A stretch of 51,232 nt of DNA, from positions 1-51,232 of the forward strand of contig DASXFV010000099.1 in assembly GCA_036489445.1 (NCBI GenBank), given 5' to 3'. This DNA is from DAIDKA01 sp036489445. GTDB taxonomy: Bacteria; Pseudomonadota; Gammaproteobacteria; Steroidobacterales; Steroidobacteraceae. The notes below the pieces were generated by a model. The model searched no databases. It was given only the letters and a program-made list of their open reading frames with translations, and was not told the origin of the DNA. Made by a program: the position numbers and the translations under genes. Positions 13,866 to 21,975 of the stretch are shown one piece after another; positions within the stretch are counted from its first letter, which is position 1, and the number at the start of each line of letters is the position of its first letter.

Positions 13866-14464
13866 TCGTGGTCGACGTCGAAATCGAGAAAGCAATCCCG
13901 CCCTATCGCGGGCAGGTGCGCCACCCGGACATCCAGTACTGCGAGGGCTGGCGCGATTTCAAGGGCATGGGCATCACCGTGGTGTGCACCTATGACCTGG
14001 TGACCGGCCTCACCGGCGCCTGGCTCAAAGAGGACCTGCAGGAGCTGCAGGGCTACCTCACCAACCGGGCGACCGCCGGCTTCAACACGCGCCGCTTCGA
14101 CAAGCCGCTCCTCGAGGAGCACGGCCTGCAGCTGAATGACGAGCTGCATTACGACATGCTCGAGCAGATCTGGGTGGCGCAGGGCCTGGACCCGGATCGG
14201 TTTCAGCCGGCGACGCATGGCGGATGGGGACTTGATGCGGTGTGCGGAGAGACGCTGCGCATCAACAAGACTGGCGACGGCGCGATGGCGCCGATCTGGT
14301 GGCAGCGCGGGCAGCGCGGCCGCGTCATCAACTACTGCCTCAACGATGTGTGGATGGAAATGTCCCTCCTGCGACATATCGTCCTGCACCGCGAAGTGCG
14401 CCGGCCGAATCGGCGCCTGGATATCGAGGTGCCAGAGTGGGTTTGCCGGAGCCTGCAGTCATGA
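13862..14464 (+). CDS. DEDD-family 3'-5' exonuclease, 200 aa
   Basis: RNase H-fold exonuclease (DnaQ-like, DEDDy). Motif I is D5-x-E7 (VVDVEIE), motif II is N75...D80 (FNTRRFD), and motif III is Y158...D162 (YCLND). Could trim 3' ends during recombination or replication. It overlaps both neighbours by ATGA and follows the SbcC-like ATPase, so the two may work as a pair. Confidence 0.72.
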   Translation: MIVVDVEIEKAIPPYRGQVRHPDIQYCEGWRDFKGMGITVVCTYDLVTGLTGAWLKEDLQELQGYLTNRATAGFNTRRFDKPLLEEHGLQLNDELHYDMLEQIWVAQGLDPDRFQPATHGGWGLDAVCGETLRINKTGDGAMAPIWWQRGQRGRVINYCLNDVWMEMSLLRHIVLHREVRRPNRRLDIEVPEWVCRSLQS

Positions 14465-16071
14465 GCCTGGACAGCAACATCGAGAACGACAGCGAATTCC
14501 GGCACATCGATCTGAACGCCCTGGTGCTGTCGGAGACCCGCTGCCAGAAGGAACGGCGCGCGCACTTCAAGGAGGCCGACGCCGCCGAGCTGCTCGAGAG
14601 CGTGCGGGCGAAGGGTGTGATCCAGCCGATCCTGGTGCGCCCGCTGGCTCCTCGAGGGGAGACCGACACGCTCGAGCGCTATGAGGTGGTCGCCGGCGAG
14701 CGGCGCGTGATCGCGGCCGAGGAGGCGCTGCGGATGACGATTCCCGCCATGGTGCGCGACCTGTCGGACGAGGAGGCTCTACAGCTGCAGCTGATCGAGA
14801 ACCTGCAGCGTGAGGACCTGACGGAGCTCGCCGAGGCGGAAGGGTACGAGGACCTGCTCAAGATGGGCAAGTCGGCCGATGAGATCGCGGTCATGGTCGG
14901 CAAGTCGCGGCGCACGATCTACACGCGCATGCAGCTGCTCACGCTGTCCGCGGCCGCGCGCAAGGCCTTCTACGATGGCACGCTCTCCTCGAGCGTGGCG
15001 CTGCTGATCGCGCGCATTCCGGTGGCGGCGCTGCGCGATGAAATGCTGAAGGAGGTGACCGCCAAGCAGCCGGAGTATCGCGGCGGCGGGGTCATGTCCT
15101 ACCGTGAGGCGCAGCAGCTGCTCAGCAACAAGTACCTGCTGCGGCTGAAGGAGGCGCCGTTCCCGACTGGCGATCCGACCATCCTGGTGAGCGCCGGCCC
15201 GTGCGGCACGTGCCCGAAGCGCACCGGCAACCAGCCGGAGTTGTTCGAGGACATCGGCAGTGCGGACATCTGCACGGACCCGGTGTGCTTCAACCAGAAG
15301 AAGGTCAATTGGGGAAAGATGCAGCTCGAGGCCGCGCGTGAGGAGGGCCGCAAGGTCATCACCGGCGCGGAAGCGAAGCGCATCGCCCCGCATGGTGCCA
15401 GCTACATCAGCGGCGGCTACGCGAAGCTCGAGGATACCTGCCAGGCAGATCCGAAGCGGCGCACGTTCAAGCAGCTGCTCGGCCGCGGCGCCAAGACGGC
15501 GCTGCTGCAGACCCCGAAGGGCGATGTGGTGGCGGTGGTCGACGTCGCCAGCACGGTCAAGCAGCTGCAGAAGGAGGGCACGATCAAGCCGGAGCGCAAG
15601 CTGCCGACGCAGCGGCCGGGTGAATCCGCCAAGGAGCGTGAGACCAAGGAGATCGAGAAGGAGTTCCGCCGGCGCGTCTACCTCGCGCTGCACGCGAAGG
15701 CGCCGACCAAGGTCACCCGGCCGATGCTCGAGCAGCTCATCGACCACGAAATGGACTACGGGGTGATCCCCGATGCGGTCTGCGATATCTGGGACAAGCC
15801 CGGCAGTTCAGGCCTGGATCTCAAGCAGGTGCTGAAGCTGCCCGATGCGAAACTCACGCAGCTGCTGTTCGAGTTGCTCCTGGGCGATTGGCTGGATTCG
15901 ACCTACTCGGACTTCAATGGCATGGGCCTGGACGGCACGAAGATCGCCGCCTCACTGAAGATCGACGTGAAGAAGATCCGCGCACAGGTGATCGCCGACC
16001 GCAAGGCGCCCGTGAAACCAGTGCCCGCGGGCAAGGGATCCGTGATCGTCAAGGCGAGGAAGAAGAAGTGA
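14461..16071 (+). CDS. ParB/Spo0J-family protein with Cys-rich insert, 536 aa
   Basis: ATGA overlap sets the start at 14461. Residues 14-115 are a ParB/Srx-type N-terminal domain with VAGERRVIAA (the GERRxRA CTP-binding box), then the ENLQREDLTELAEAEGYEDLL segment and a KorB/ParB HTH (KSADEIAVMVGKSRRTIYTRM). A Cys cluster (CGTCPKR ... CTDPVCF) near residues 245-280 may bind zinc. A long C-terminal region with a basic tail (KARKKK) follows. No ParA gene is present. The role may be genome segregation, gene control or DNA nicking; a parS-like site exists at 34665. Confidence 0.78.
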   Translation: MSLDSNIENDSEFRHIDLNALVLSETRCQKERRAHFKEADAAELLESVRAKGVIQPILVRPLAPRGETDTLERYEVVAGERRVIAAEEALRMTIPAMVRDLSDEEALQLQLIENLQREDLTELAEAEGYEDLLKMGKSADEIAVMVGKSRRTIYTRMQLLTLSAAARKAFYDGTLSSSVALLIARIPVAALRDEMLKEVTAKQPEYRGGGVMSYREAQQLLSNKYLLRLKEAPFPTGDPTILVSAGPCGTCPKRTGNQPELFEDIGSADICTDPVCFNQKKVNWGKMQLEAAREEGRKVITGAEAKRIAPHGASYISGGYAKLEDTCQADPKRRTFKQLLGRGAKTALLQTPKGDVVAVVDVASTVKQLQKEGTIKPERKLPTQRPGESAKERETKEIEKEFRRRVYLALHAKAPTKVTRPMLEQLIDHEMDYGVIPDAVCDIWDKPGSSGLDLKQVLKLPDAKLTQLLFELLLGDWLDSTYSDFNGMGLDGTKIAASLKIDVKKIRAQVIADRKAPVKPVPAGKGSVIVKARKKK

Positions 16072-16463
16072 TGGCCACCGACGGGGAGGAGCATGCGGGG
16101 CGCCAGGTGCGCATCGTCTTTGTCCGCATGCCGCAGTCTCTCCTGGAGACCATGGCGATCGCGTGGGTGCAGATCCAGATCATCAAGGAGCACATGGACC
16201 GGCCCGACACCGGCCTCAACATGCTGCGCGGGTGCTGGGAAGAAGTCGGCAAGATCGTGCGCCGTGAGCCCGATGCCAACATGGTCGCGGTCCAGGTCCT
16301 GCAGGAGTACTTCACGCACAGCGGAGATTGGGAAGCGATGCAGCGCTGCCTCGCCAGCAACGCCCAGCGGCATCCTGGCGCCCACAAATGGGACGAGCTG
16401 CTCTCGCAGTTGATGCCCAAGGCGCGCACCGAGTATGACCAGTACTACGGGAAGGGGGAATGA
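16071..16463 (+). CDS. Hypothetical protein, 130 aa
   Basis: TGATG coupling to the ParB-like gene. Mostly helical: 'MPQSLLETMAIAWVQIQIIKEHM', 'NMLRGCWEEVGKIVRREPDANM', and a C-terminal 'KARTEYDQYYGKGE'. Not recognised. Confidence 0.6.
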   Translation: MATDGEEHAGRQVRIVFVRMPQSLLETMAIAWVQIQIIKEHMDRPDTGLNMLRGCWEEVGKIVRREPDANMVAVQVLQEYFTHSGDWEAMQRCLASNAQRHPGAHKWDELLSQLMPKARTEYDQYYGKGE

Positions 16464-16466
16464 GCG

Positions 16467-16757
16467 ATGCGAACGATCAAACTGAAGATCTGGAACCATT
16501 GGTACGACGAGGTGCAGTCGGGCCGCATGACCTTCCAGGTCCGCGACGACACCGATCGGTGCTTCCAGTCCGGCGACCAGATCGAGTTCCAGGCATGGGA
16601 CACGCTGCGAGGTGAGTATGTTCAGGGCAAGCCGCCGCTGTTCGCCCACGTCGCGGCCGTCTATCGGCTACCCGGCCTGCAGCCAGGGTACGTGGCGCTC
16701 TCAATCAAAGTGCTGGACACGTTCGCCAACCGCGGCGGGGTCGGTTCCGGTGGCTGA
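16467..16757 (+). CDS. DUF3850 (ASCH/PUA-like) protein, 96 aa
   Basis: Small PUA/ASCH-fold protein, a family expected to bind RNA or nucleotides. Seen: 'LKIWNHWYDEVQSGRMTFQVRDD' (usual 'K.W...F..V..G.K.FE.R'), 'CFQSGDQIEFQAWD', and 'PGYVALSIKVL' at the end. GGGGGAA lies nine bases before the ATG. Common in accessory operons of phages; the function in infection is not known. Confidence 0.75.
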   Translation: MRTIKLKIWNHWYDEVQSGRMTFQVRDDTDRCFQSGDQIEFQAWDTLRGEYVQGKPPLFAHVAAVYRLPGLQPGYVALSIKVLDTFANRGGVGSGG

Positions 16758-16986
16758 CCTGATGCACCAGACACGCATGATGCGGCCGATGCACGTGACC
16801 TCCTGGTATCACCGCTGGTGGCCGACGTTGCTCACCATGCTGCTCGGCCTGGTGTTCGCGTTCTTCGTGTTCGTGTGGCTCGCGGTGGTCTGGTCGATCC
16901 TCGCCGGCGGGATCTTCGCGGTGGTGATCGCAGCGTTCACCGGCATCGGCGCGATGATCGTGTGGGACCGGAGGAATCCGTGGTGA
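16750..16986 (+). CDS. Small membrane protein with two helices, 78 aa
   Basis: GTG at 16750 overlaps the end of the DUF3850 gene; ATG 16762 is an alternative. After about 25 polar residues there are two membrane helices (LLTMLLGLVFAFFVFVWLAV and the Ile/Gly/Ala-rich AGGIFAVVIAAFTGIGAM) and a short WDRRNPW tail. A superinfection or host-membrane role is possible; unproven. Confidence 0.6.
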   Translation: MADLMHQTRMMRPMHVTSWYHRWWPTLLTMLLGLVFAFFVFVWLAVVWSILAGGIFAVVIAAFTGIGAMIVWDRRNPW

Positions 16987-17468
16987 GGGGGCAGGCTGCG
17001 GCCGGCCCTGTGACGGCGCCGATATGCCCCTACTGCACTGCCACCGCGGTGTACCTACCCTCGAGCGCGCAGATCTACCAGGGTCGCGACTATGGTCCCG
17101 TGTGGTGCTGCAACGTGTGCAACGCTTACGTGGGTTGTCATCCCGGTACGAATCGTCCGCTCGGCCGCCTGGCGAATGCGGAGCTGCGCAAGTGGAAACG
17201 AGCCGTTCACCACGTCTTTGATCCGATCTGGCGCCGGCGCTATGAGCTTCGCGTGCTCGATGACCCCAAGTACAAAGTATGGATGGCGCGTGGAGGCCGC
17301 TATAAGCAGCTGGCTCAGCTCTTGGGGATCCCAGTTGATCAATGCCATATCGGGATGTTCGATGTGCCGATGTGCAAGCGGGCCGTGGAGATCTGCCAGA
17401 GCGGACAGCTGGCGGCCGCCGATCGGCAGAAGGATGAGGCCAGGGGGAAGCTACGCCATGCCAGCTAA
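16983..17468 (+). CDS. DUF3268 zinc-finger protein, 161 aa
   Basis: GTGA overlap sets the start. A CPYC pair at about residues 15-18 and a CCNVC pair before 'NAYVGCHPGTNRPLG' form the zinc-finger domain typical of DUF3268. 'ANAELRKWKRAVHHVFDPIW' and 'LGIPVDQCHIGMFD' are other family landmarks. Frequent in phage accessory regions; function unknown, nucleic-acid binding likely. Confidence 0.8.
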   Translation: MRGQAAAGPVTAPICPYCTATAVYLPSSAQIYQGRDYGPVWCCNVCNAYVGCHPGTNRPLGRLANAELRKWKRAVHHVFDPIWRRRYELRVLDDPKYKVWMARGGRYKQLAQLLGIPVDQCHIGMFDVPMCKRAVEICQSGQLAAADRQKDEARGKLRHAS

Positions 17469-17480
17469 GGAGTCGAGTCG

Positions 17481-17765
17481 ATGACGGTCACGATCACTTA
17501 CGTGTGCGACAAGTGCGGCGAGGTCGAAATGGACAGCGACCAATTTTGGAAGGTGGGGGTCACCATCCAGAATTATCGCAATCACCACCACGGCAGCTCG
17601 CAGAAACACGAGCAACAGTGGTGCCGCAAATGTGTCGAGGCCGCGCACCTGCTGCCGCCGCAGCAACACAAGCAGCAGCATATCGAGCTGCCGGAGCCGC
17701 CGACCCTTGAGGACCTGGTGCGCGAGATCGCCCGTGAGGAGATCTCGGACGCGGCGCAGTCATGA
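17481..17765 (+). CDS. Zinc-ribbon-like hypothetical protein, 94 aa
   Basis: CDKC near the start and CRKC about 40 residues later form a likely four-Cys zinc site; a His/Gln-rich linker follows, then an acidic helix (LEDLVREIAREEIS). ATGA overlap with the next gene. No family recognised. Confidence 0.6.
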   Translation: MTVTITYVCDKCGEVEMDSDQFWKVGVTIQNYRNHHHGSSQKHEQQWCRKCVEAAHLLPPQQHKQQHIELPEPPTLEDLVREIAREEISDAAQS

Positions 17766-18109
17766 AGGAGCTGGCCAAGCAGCTGCTCGAGGCCTGCGAT
17801 AAGTACCAAGAGGCGCTCGATATCCTGTTCGCGCAGCTGATCATGGCAACCCGGAACAACGCGCCGCCGCGGGAACCATTCCTGCCGACCAAATCGGGGC
17901 AACCTTGGGCTGCGGCTACTTTTGGAAACGAGGTACGCGAGCGCGCCCGTGAGGCCCTGAGCCGTCCTGATGCCGAGGCGATCGCCGCAGCTCCGGAGCT
18001 CGCCGGCAAGCTGGCCGTGGTCGTGTACTTCAACAACGAAGCGCAGCGCGACGCCTTCGTGCAGGCCGCCAAGGATTCGATGAGCCGCATGCGCACGGTG
18101 AAGATCTGA
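17762..18109 (+). CDS. Hypothetical protein, 115 aa
   Basis: Helical N-terminus (KELAKQLLEACDKYQEALDI), a Pro-rich turn, then 'GKLAVVVYFNNEAQRDAFVQAAKDS', which suggests a small alpha/beta fold. TGATG coupling to the J-domain gene. Not recognised. Confidence 0.6.
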   Translation: MKELAKQLLEACDKYQEALDILFAQLIMATRNNAPPREPFLPTKSGQPWAAATFGNEVRERAREALSRPDAEAIAAAPELAGKLAVVVYFNNEAQRDAFVQAAKDSMSRMRTVKI

Positions 18110-18720
18110 TGGCCGACCAGATCAACGCATTTCCCCTGGCGTGGCCCGCCGGCTGGAAGCGCATGAGCTACGGCCGCAAGTCAGGCTCCTTCGGCAAAAA
18201 GACGTCCAGCGGGTTCAAACGTCTGAACCCTGGCGATAGCGCGATGCGCGTCCTCGAGGAGCTCGGCAAGCTCGGTGTCGAGCGCCATGACATCGTGATC
18301 AGTACCAACCTGAAGCTGCGGATGGACGGTCTGCCGAAGGATGAGTCGGTGATGGATCCGGGCGTCGCCGTCTACTGGCTCACGAAGAAAGGCCAGCGGC
18401 GCTCGATGGCGATCGACGCCTATCACTCGGTGGCCGACAACCTGGCGGCGATCGCCGCGACGCTGGAGGCCCTGCGTGCGATCGAGCGGCACGGCGGCGC
18501 CGAGATCCTGGACCGCGCCTTCACCGGCTTTACGGCGCTGCCGAGCGTCGAGCAGTGGTGGCAGGTGCTAGGCGTCAAGCAGGACGCCAGCCGCGGGGAG
18601 ATCCAGGAGGCCTACCGCAAGCTCGCGACCGAGCATCATCCCGATCGTGGTGGCGGCGATGCAGCCATGGCCAGGATCAACGTGGCCCGCGACGACGGGC
18701 TTGACCGAGCAACCAAGTAG
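18109..18720 (+). CDS. J-domain (DnaJ-like) protein, 203 aa
   Basis: The C-terminal about 55 residues form a J-domain: 'WWQVLGVKQDASRGEIQEAY', then the HPD tripeptide (about 177-179) in EHHPDRGGG. Such domains stimulate host Hsp70 (DnaK); phages use them in replication or to redirect chaperones. The N-terminal 140 residues are a different domain (FPLAWPAGWKRM opening; 'AVYWLTKKGQRRSMAIDAY' strands) typical of phage J-domain fusions. The segment after HPD is short, so helix IV is probably missing. Confidence 0.8.
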   Translation: MADQINAFPLAWPAGWKRMSYGRKSGSFGKKTSSGFKRLNPGDSAMRVLEELGKLGVERHDIVISTNLKLRMDGLPKDESVMDPGVAVYWLTKKGQRRSMAIDAYHSVADNLAAIAATLEALRAIERHGGAEILDRAFTGFTALPSVEQWWQVLGVKQDASRGEIQEAYRKLATEHHPDRGGGDAAMARINVARDDGLDRATK

Positions 18721-18731
18721 GAGATCCCACA

Positions 18732-19130
18732 ATGCGAGAGATTTTTTCCCACGTAGTGAACTTCGCCAATGAGCAGCTCCACGTCACGGTGCTGGATGAA
18801 CCAGGTTCGGGTGGCGCAAATCACCTGTACGAGGTCACCGGCTTCAACAGTCAAAGCAATCCGAGCGATCCGTGGACAAAGCGCCATGGTCAACCCGCGC
18901 AGCATTCCACCATCCTGTTCCAGAACGGACCGATCGGCGAGGTGGGAGTCAACGGGATCACGCACGAGGCGCTGCTTGCGATCCTGATTGATCGGCTCGA
19001 GGCCTTCCAGGCTGGCAAGTTCGCCAGCACCTATAACGGCGAGGCGCTGGTGAACCTTAAGAACGCGCAGTACGCGCTGCACGCCAGGACGAAGGAGCGC
19101 CAGAACCGTGGCGTCGAAGGCACGCACTAA
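18732..19130 (+). CDS. Putative Tad1/Acb2-type cyclic-nucleotide sponge, 132 aa
   Basis: Residues 60-132 read 'STILFQNGPIGEVGVNGITH' then two helices (about 76-97 and 103-127) ending in RGVEGTH. This helical-hairpin region resembles the domain shared by the anti-CBASS protein Acb2 and the anti-Thoeris protein Tad1, which bind and hide host defence signals (cyclic di- and trinucleotides, gcADPR). The N-terminal 60 residues form a small beta domain (HLYEVTGF), as in Tad1-like proteins. It lies in the accessory region of the early operon, where counter-defence genes are common. Recognition is from memory of the pattern; the binding residues were not verified. Confidence 0.55.
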   Translation: MREIFSHVVNFANEQLHVTVLDEPGSGGANHLYEVTGFNSQSNPSDPWTKRHGQPAQHSTILFQNGPIGEVGVNGITHEALLAILIDRLEAFQAGKFASTYNGEALVNLKNAQYALHARTKERQNRGVEGTH

Positions 19131-19389
19131 GCGTAAGAGAGGCTGCATCCGCGTGAAGCTCCCCGGCGGCGGTACCGCAATCCTCACGGGGAGCTTCCCG
19201 GTCGAGTCGCGCTGTCACTGCGGCAAGCTCGCCACTAGGATGTGCGACTGGAAGGTCGGCCCGACCACCACCTGTGATCAGCCGATCTGCGAGAGCTGCA
19301 CCACCTCGCCGAAGCCCGATAAGGACCTATGCCCGAAGCACGCGAAAATGTGGGAAGCGCACCCAGCGAACAAGCCCAAGAGCCCATGA
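19108..19389 (+). CDS. Cys-rich hypothetical protein, 93 aa
   Basis: GTG start, overlapping the sponge gene by 23 bases. Basic N-terminus (RTKRKRG), then eight Cys and several His in CHCG, MCDW, TTCDQPICESC and LCPKH, suggesting two zinc sites. Not recognised. Confidence 0.6.
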   Translation: MASKARTKRKRGCIRVKLPGGGTAILTGSFPVESRCHCGKLATRMCDWKVGPTTTCDQPICESCTTSPKPDKDLCPKHAKMWEAHPANKPKSP

Positions 19390-19646
19390 TCTATCCGGGC
19401 AAGAAGCGCTGGTTCAATCTCGAGGACGCCACGCCCGCGGAGGTGTACGTGCTGGGTCCGTTCCGCACCGCACTGGAGTTCTACCCCTGGACGATTCCAG
19501 GCAGTTGGTGCCTGGTTGAGTACGATCAGGACAGCCAGCCGTTGATTCACGCGCCGGCCTGGCAGCATCCGTTTGCCCTGGAGGCTCTACTGGAGCAGCT
19601 CAACGCCGAGTTGCTGGAGCTTGCAGTAACTGCGCCACGGGCGTAG
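19386..19646 (+). CDS. Hypothetical protein, 86 aa
   Basis: Start chosen by ATGA overlap at 19386 (an earlier in-frame ATG at 19329 is less likely). Aromatic-rich alpha/beta sequence (FYPWTIPGSWCLVEYD) ending in a Leu/Glu helix. Not recognised. Confidence 0.55.
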   Translation: MIYPGKKRWFNLEDATPAEVYVLGPFRTALEFYPWTIPGSWCLVEYDQDSQPLIHAPAWQHPFALEALLEQLNAELLELAVTAPRA

Positions 19647-19701
19647 TATTCATTTCGCAGGGCGCACCTCGGCCGATCAAACAGGGGTGGAGGGATGAGC
19701 G

Positions 19702-19968
19702 ATGAGTGTCCAGAAGGTCAACCTGGTTCAGATGGCGGACAAGAAGCTGGTGGCTTCTCAGTTCGCGATCGAGAACCTGGCCTCGGTGATGGAAGTCCGA
19801 GGCTTCAAACAGGTCGGCGTGATCGAGCAGCGGCCCGGCGACAGGATCCAGCTGCGAGCTGAACTGATCGGCCAGCCGAAGTTCGAGCAGCTCGCCGGCC
19901 CCATGTACGACGGCCCCGGTGTGATCCGGTACGAAGACTGGCTCGCCAACGATGTGCTCTCACGATGA
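19702..19968 (+). CDS. Hypothetical protein, 88 aa
   Basis: Preceded by GGAGGG and another ATG (19694) out of frame; the last codons overlap the next gene by ATGA. 'SQFAIENLASVMEVRGFKQVGV' helix-strand pattern. Not recognised. The 55 bases before it hold no clear signal. Confidence 0.55.
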   Translation: MSVQKVNLVQMADKKLVASQFAIENLASVMEVRGFKQVGVIEQRPGDRIQLRAELIGQPKFEQLAGPMYDGPGVIRYEDWLANDVLSR

Positions 19969-20222
19969 TCACCCAGATCAAGGTGTACAGCCGCAACGTG
20001 TACGGGGTGTCCAAGAACTATCCGGCCTGTGACCAGGCGCAGCGCTTCGCCAAGCTGATCGGTGTCAAGACTCTCTCGAGGGAGCAGCTGGTGCAGATCG
20101 GCGCGCTGGGCTTCCAGGTGGAGTACGTGCCGGATCCGAAGGCTCAGTTCGATGCGATCATGGACCGGGCGGTGGTGAGCCACCAGGCCGAGATCGCGCG
20201 GGCCGAGTGGGAGCGGTCATGA
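19965..20222 (+). CDS. Hypothetical protein, 85 aa
   Basis: ATGA-coupled. Small alpha/beta sequence: 'VYSRNVYGVSKNYPACDQAQ' at the start, then 'LIGVKTLSREQLVQIGALGFQ'. Not recognised. Confidence 0.55.
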   Translation: MITQIKVYSRNVYGVSKNYPACDQAQRFAKLIGVKTLSREQLVQIGALGFQVEYVPDPKAQFDAIMDRAVVSHQAEIARAEWERS

Positions 20223-20659
20223 ACAGGCAGCCTCAACAGCCGGTCCTGGAGATCGGCAGCCATGTCCACTACTCCGGCGACCAGTGCAACCAGCCTGGCT
20301 TCTTCCGGATCATCAGCACCGTCAAGGGCGTTCACATCCTGCAGGAGATTCAGGGTGGCAGCGGCCGCCAGATGACCGGAGTCCACGACCACACGATCGG
20401 CCGGGAGTACTTCGGGCACTGCAATCCGCGCTTGGTCACGCAGGAGTCGTACGACAGGTTCCGCGCCGATCGACTGGCCCAGATGCAGGAGGTCCTAATC
20501 AGGAAGCTCAGCACCGATGTGATCGAGCTCGTGGCCAATGCACGGGCGGCCGGCGTGACGATCGATCGCGGCAACGTGGTCGATCTGATCGCCGATCAGC
20601 GACCGCACCTGTCCCTGATGCTGATTCGGGAAGCGGTGAGCGTGGCGGGTGTCGTATGA
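20219..20659 (+). CDS. Hypothetical protein, 146 aa
   Basis: Start at ATG 20219 by overlap with the previous stop. N-terminal beta segment (GSHVHYSGDQCNQPGFFRII) and a helical C-terminus (QMQEVLIRKLSTDVIELVA). Not recognised. Confidence 0.55.
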   Translation: MNRQPQQPVLEIGSHVHYSGDQCNQPGFFRIISTVKGVHILQEIQGGSGRQMTGVHDHTIGREYFGHCNPRLVTQESYDRFRADRLAQMQEVLIRKLSTDVIELVANARAAGVTIDRGNVVDLIADQRPHLSLMLIREAVSVAGVV

Positions 20660-20850
20660 GTGCTAGGCAGTCATTGCTGTTCAAGCTGCAGGACGCGAAG
20701 CGCGCCAGGGCCGTTGCCGAGGAGCGTTGTGTCCACTGGAACCAGGAGTGCTCTGGCGACGGCCACGAATGCTGTCGAGATCTGCAGGTAGCGGAAGGCA
20801 ACGTGCGGCGCGCGCGTGAGGCGCTGCGGAAAGCGGAGGGTATCGTATGA
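20656..20850 (+). CDS. Hypothetical coiled-coil protein, 64 aa
   Basis: ATGA-coupled on both sides. Charged helix throughout (SLLFKLQDAKRARAVAEER) with three Cys and two His in the middle (CVHWNQECSGDGHECC), perhaps a metal site. Not recognised. Confidence 0.5.
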   Translation: MSARQSLLFKLQDAKRARAVAEERCVHWNQECSGDGHECCRDLQVAEGNVRRAREALRKAEGIV

Positions 20851-21245
20851 AGATGGTCGAGGCCTTGATTCTCAAAACTCTCATGAAGGACATGCGCGCT
20901 GCCGGGTACCAACCGGCAGCGGTGTGGACTGGTGAGGATTACGTGGTCGGCATTGCCGATCGGGAGCAGACATTGGTCGAGGTGTCGGCAACCGATCCTC
21001 CGGACCAGATCGAGCGGCCGCTCACCGATGAGGACGTGTTCTCAGTCTTTGCCGACTACGACATGCACGCACCGACGCTGCACTTCACGCACCAAGGCAA
21101 GCTGACTTGGGGCACGCGGGGCGTGATGCTGGTCGAGGGCAATGGGGAGGACATCATCAGCGACTACCACGTCGCCGAGGGTGAGCAGTTCGGCGCGGTC
21201 ATCGACGCGATCTATGAACGGATCGAGCAGGGGACGCTGGTATGA
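20847..21245 (+). CDS. Hypothetical protein, 132 aa
   Basis: Acidic; 'KTLMKDMRAAGYQPAAVWTG' opening then short strands, 'GNGEDIISDYHVAEGEQFGA' near the end. This and the neighbouring genes form a run of single-copy accessory genes linked by four-base overlaps. Not recognised. Confidence 0.55.
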   Translation: MKMVEALILKTLMKDMRAAGYQPAAVWTGEDYVVGIADREQTLVEVSATDPPDQIERPLTDEDVFSVFADYDMHAPTLHFTHQGKLTWGTRGVMLVEGNGEDIISDYHVAEGEQFGAVIDAIYERIEQGTLV

Positions 21246-21655
21246 AATTCGAGACTGACGGCATTGTGCGGCCGCGCACTGTCGATGGGTTCAAGACCAC
21301 AGGCGTCGCGATACACGATGGCCACGGCCGTGCGATCGCGCTGATCTATGCCGGTCACGGTGACGGCCAGGAGGTCGCACAGCTGATCGTGCGCTCGGTC
21401 AATGAACGCACCGAGCTGCTCAAGGAAGCGCCGATCTTCCTATACGTCGAGAACACCGAGGGCGGCAGCCAGGAGCACATGCTGACCGGCGACCAGCGGC
21501 CGACCTGGTTGCGCGGGTGGATGAGCGACGACTGTGCTGCTGATGACCAGGCGCTGCTCAAGTCCATGAACGAAGCTCAGCTCGGCGAGTACTCAGAGCA
21601 TCGGCTGGGAGTTTGCATCCGCGTGCTGACTAGGCCGCAGTGGGCGCCGCAGTGA
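21242..21655 (+). CDS. Hypothetical protein, 137 aa
   Basis: ATGA-coupled. 'TTGVAIHDGHGRAIALIYAG' and 'DGQEVAQLIVRSVNERTELL' suggest an alpha/beta fold. Not recognised. Confidence 0.55.
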   Translation: MKFETDGIVRPRTVDGFKTTGVAIHDGHGRAIALIYAGHGDGQEVAQLIVRSVNERTELLKEAPIFLYVENTEGGSQEHMLTGDQRPTWLRGWMSDDCAADDQALLKSMNEAQLGEYSEHRLGVCIRVLTRPQWAPQ

Positions 21656-21975
21656 GCGTCATCCAGCAATTCGCCAAGAGCAACGCCGGCGCTCAGTTGG
21701 TGCTGGACGATAAGACCGAGACCAGGATCGCGATCAAGCATGGGAAGCGCACGATCGCCTACATTGGCATCGGCCGTGACCTTTGGGGCCAGCTCATGGT
21801 CGATCGGTTCAACTGCCACGAGCAGCTGCTGACGGCGGCACGCAACCTGGTGAAGCTCCTCGAGGACACGGGCACCGAGTCACAGTGGGCCGACGGTGAG
21901 GAAACCGATCGCGTGTTTGCCTGGTACGAGTTCGAGGAGCTGCGCGCGGCAATATCGAAGGCAGATCAGAAGTGA
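21652..21975 (+). CDS. Hypothetical protein, 107 aa
   Basis: GTGA overlap sets the start. 'TRIAIKHGKRTIAYIGIGRD' strands, then 'LLTAARNLVKLLEDTGTESQ' helix. Not recognised. Confidence 0.5.
   Translation: MSVIQQFAKSNAGAQLVLDDKTETRIAIKHGKRTIAYIGIGRDLWGQLMVDRFNCHEQLLTAARNLVKLLEDTGTESQWADGEETDRVFAWYEFEELRAAISKADQK

Noticed and set aside
12324..14389. Minus-strand frames of 523 and 414 aa
   Set aside because: They lie antisense to the ATPase and exonuclease genes whose motifs are intact; composition is shadow-like.
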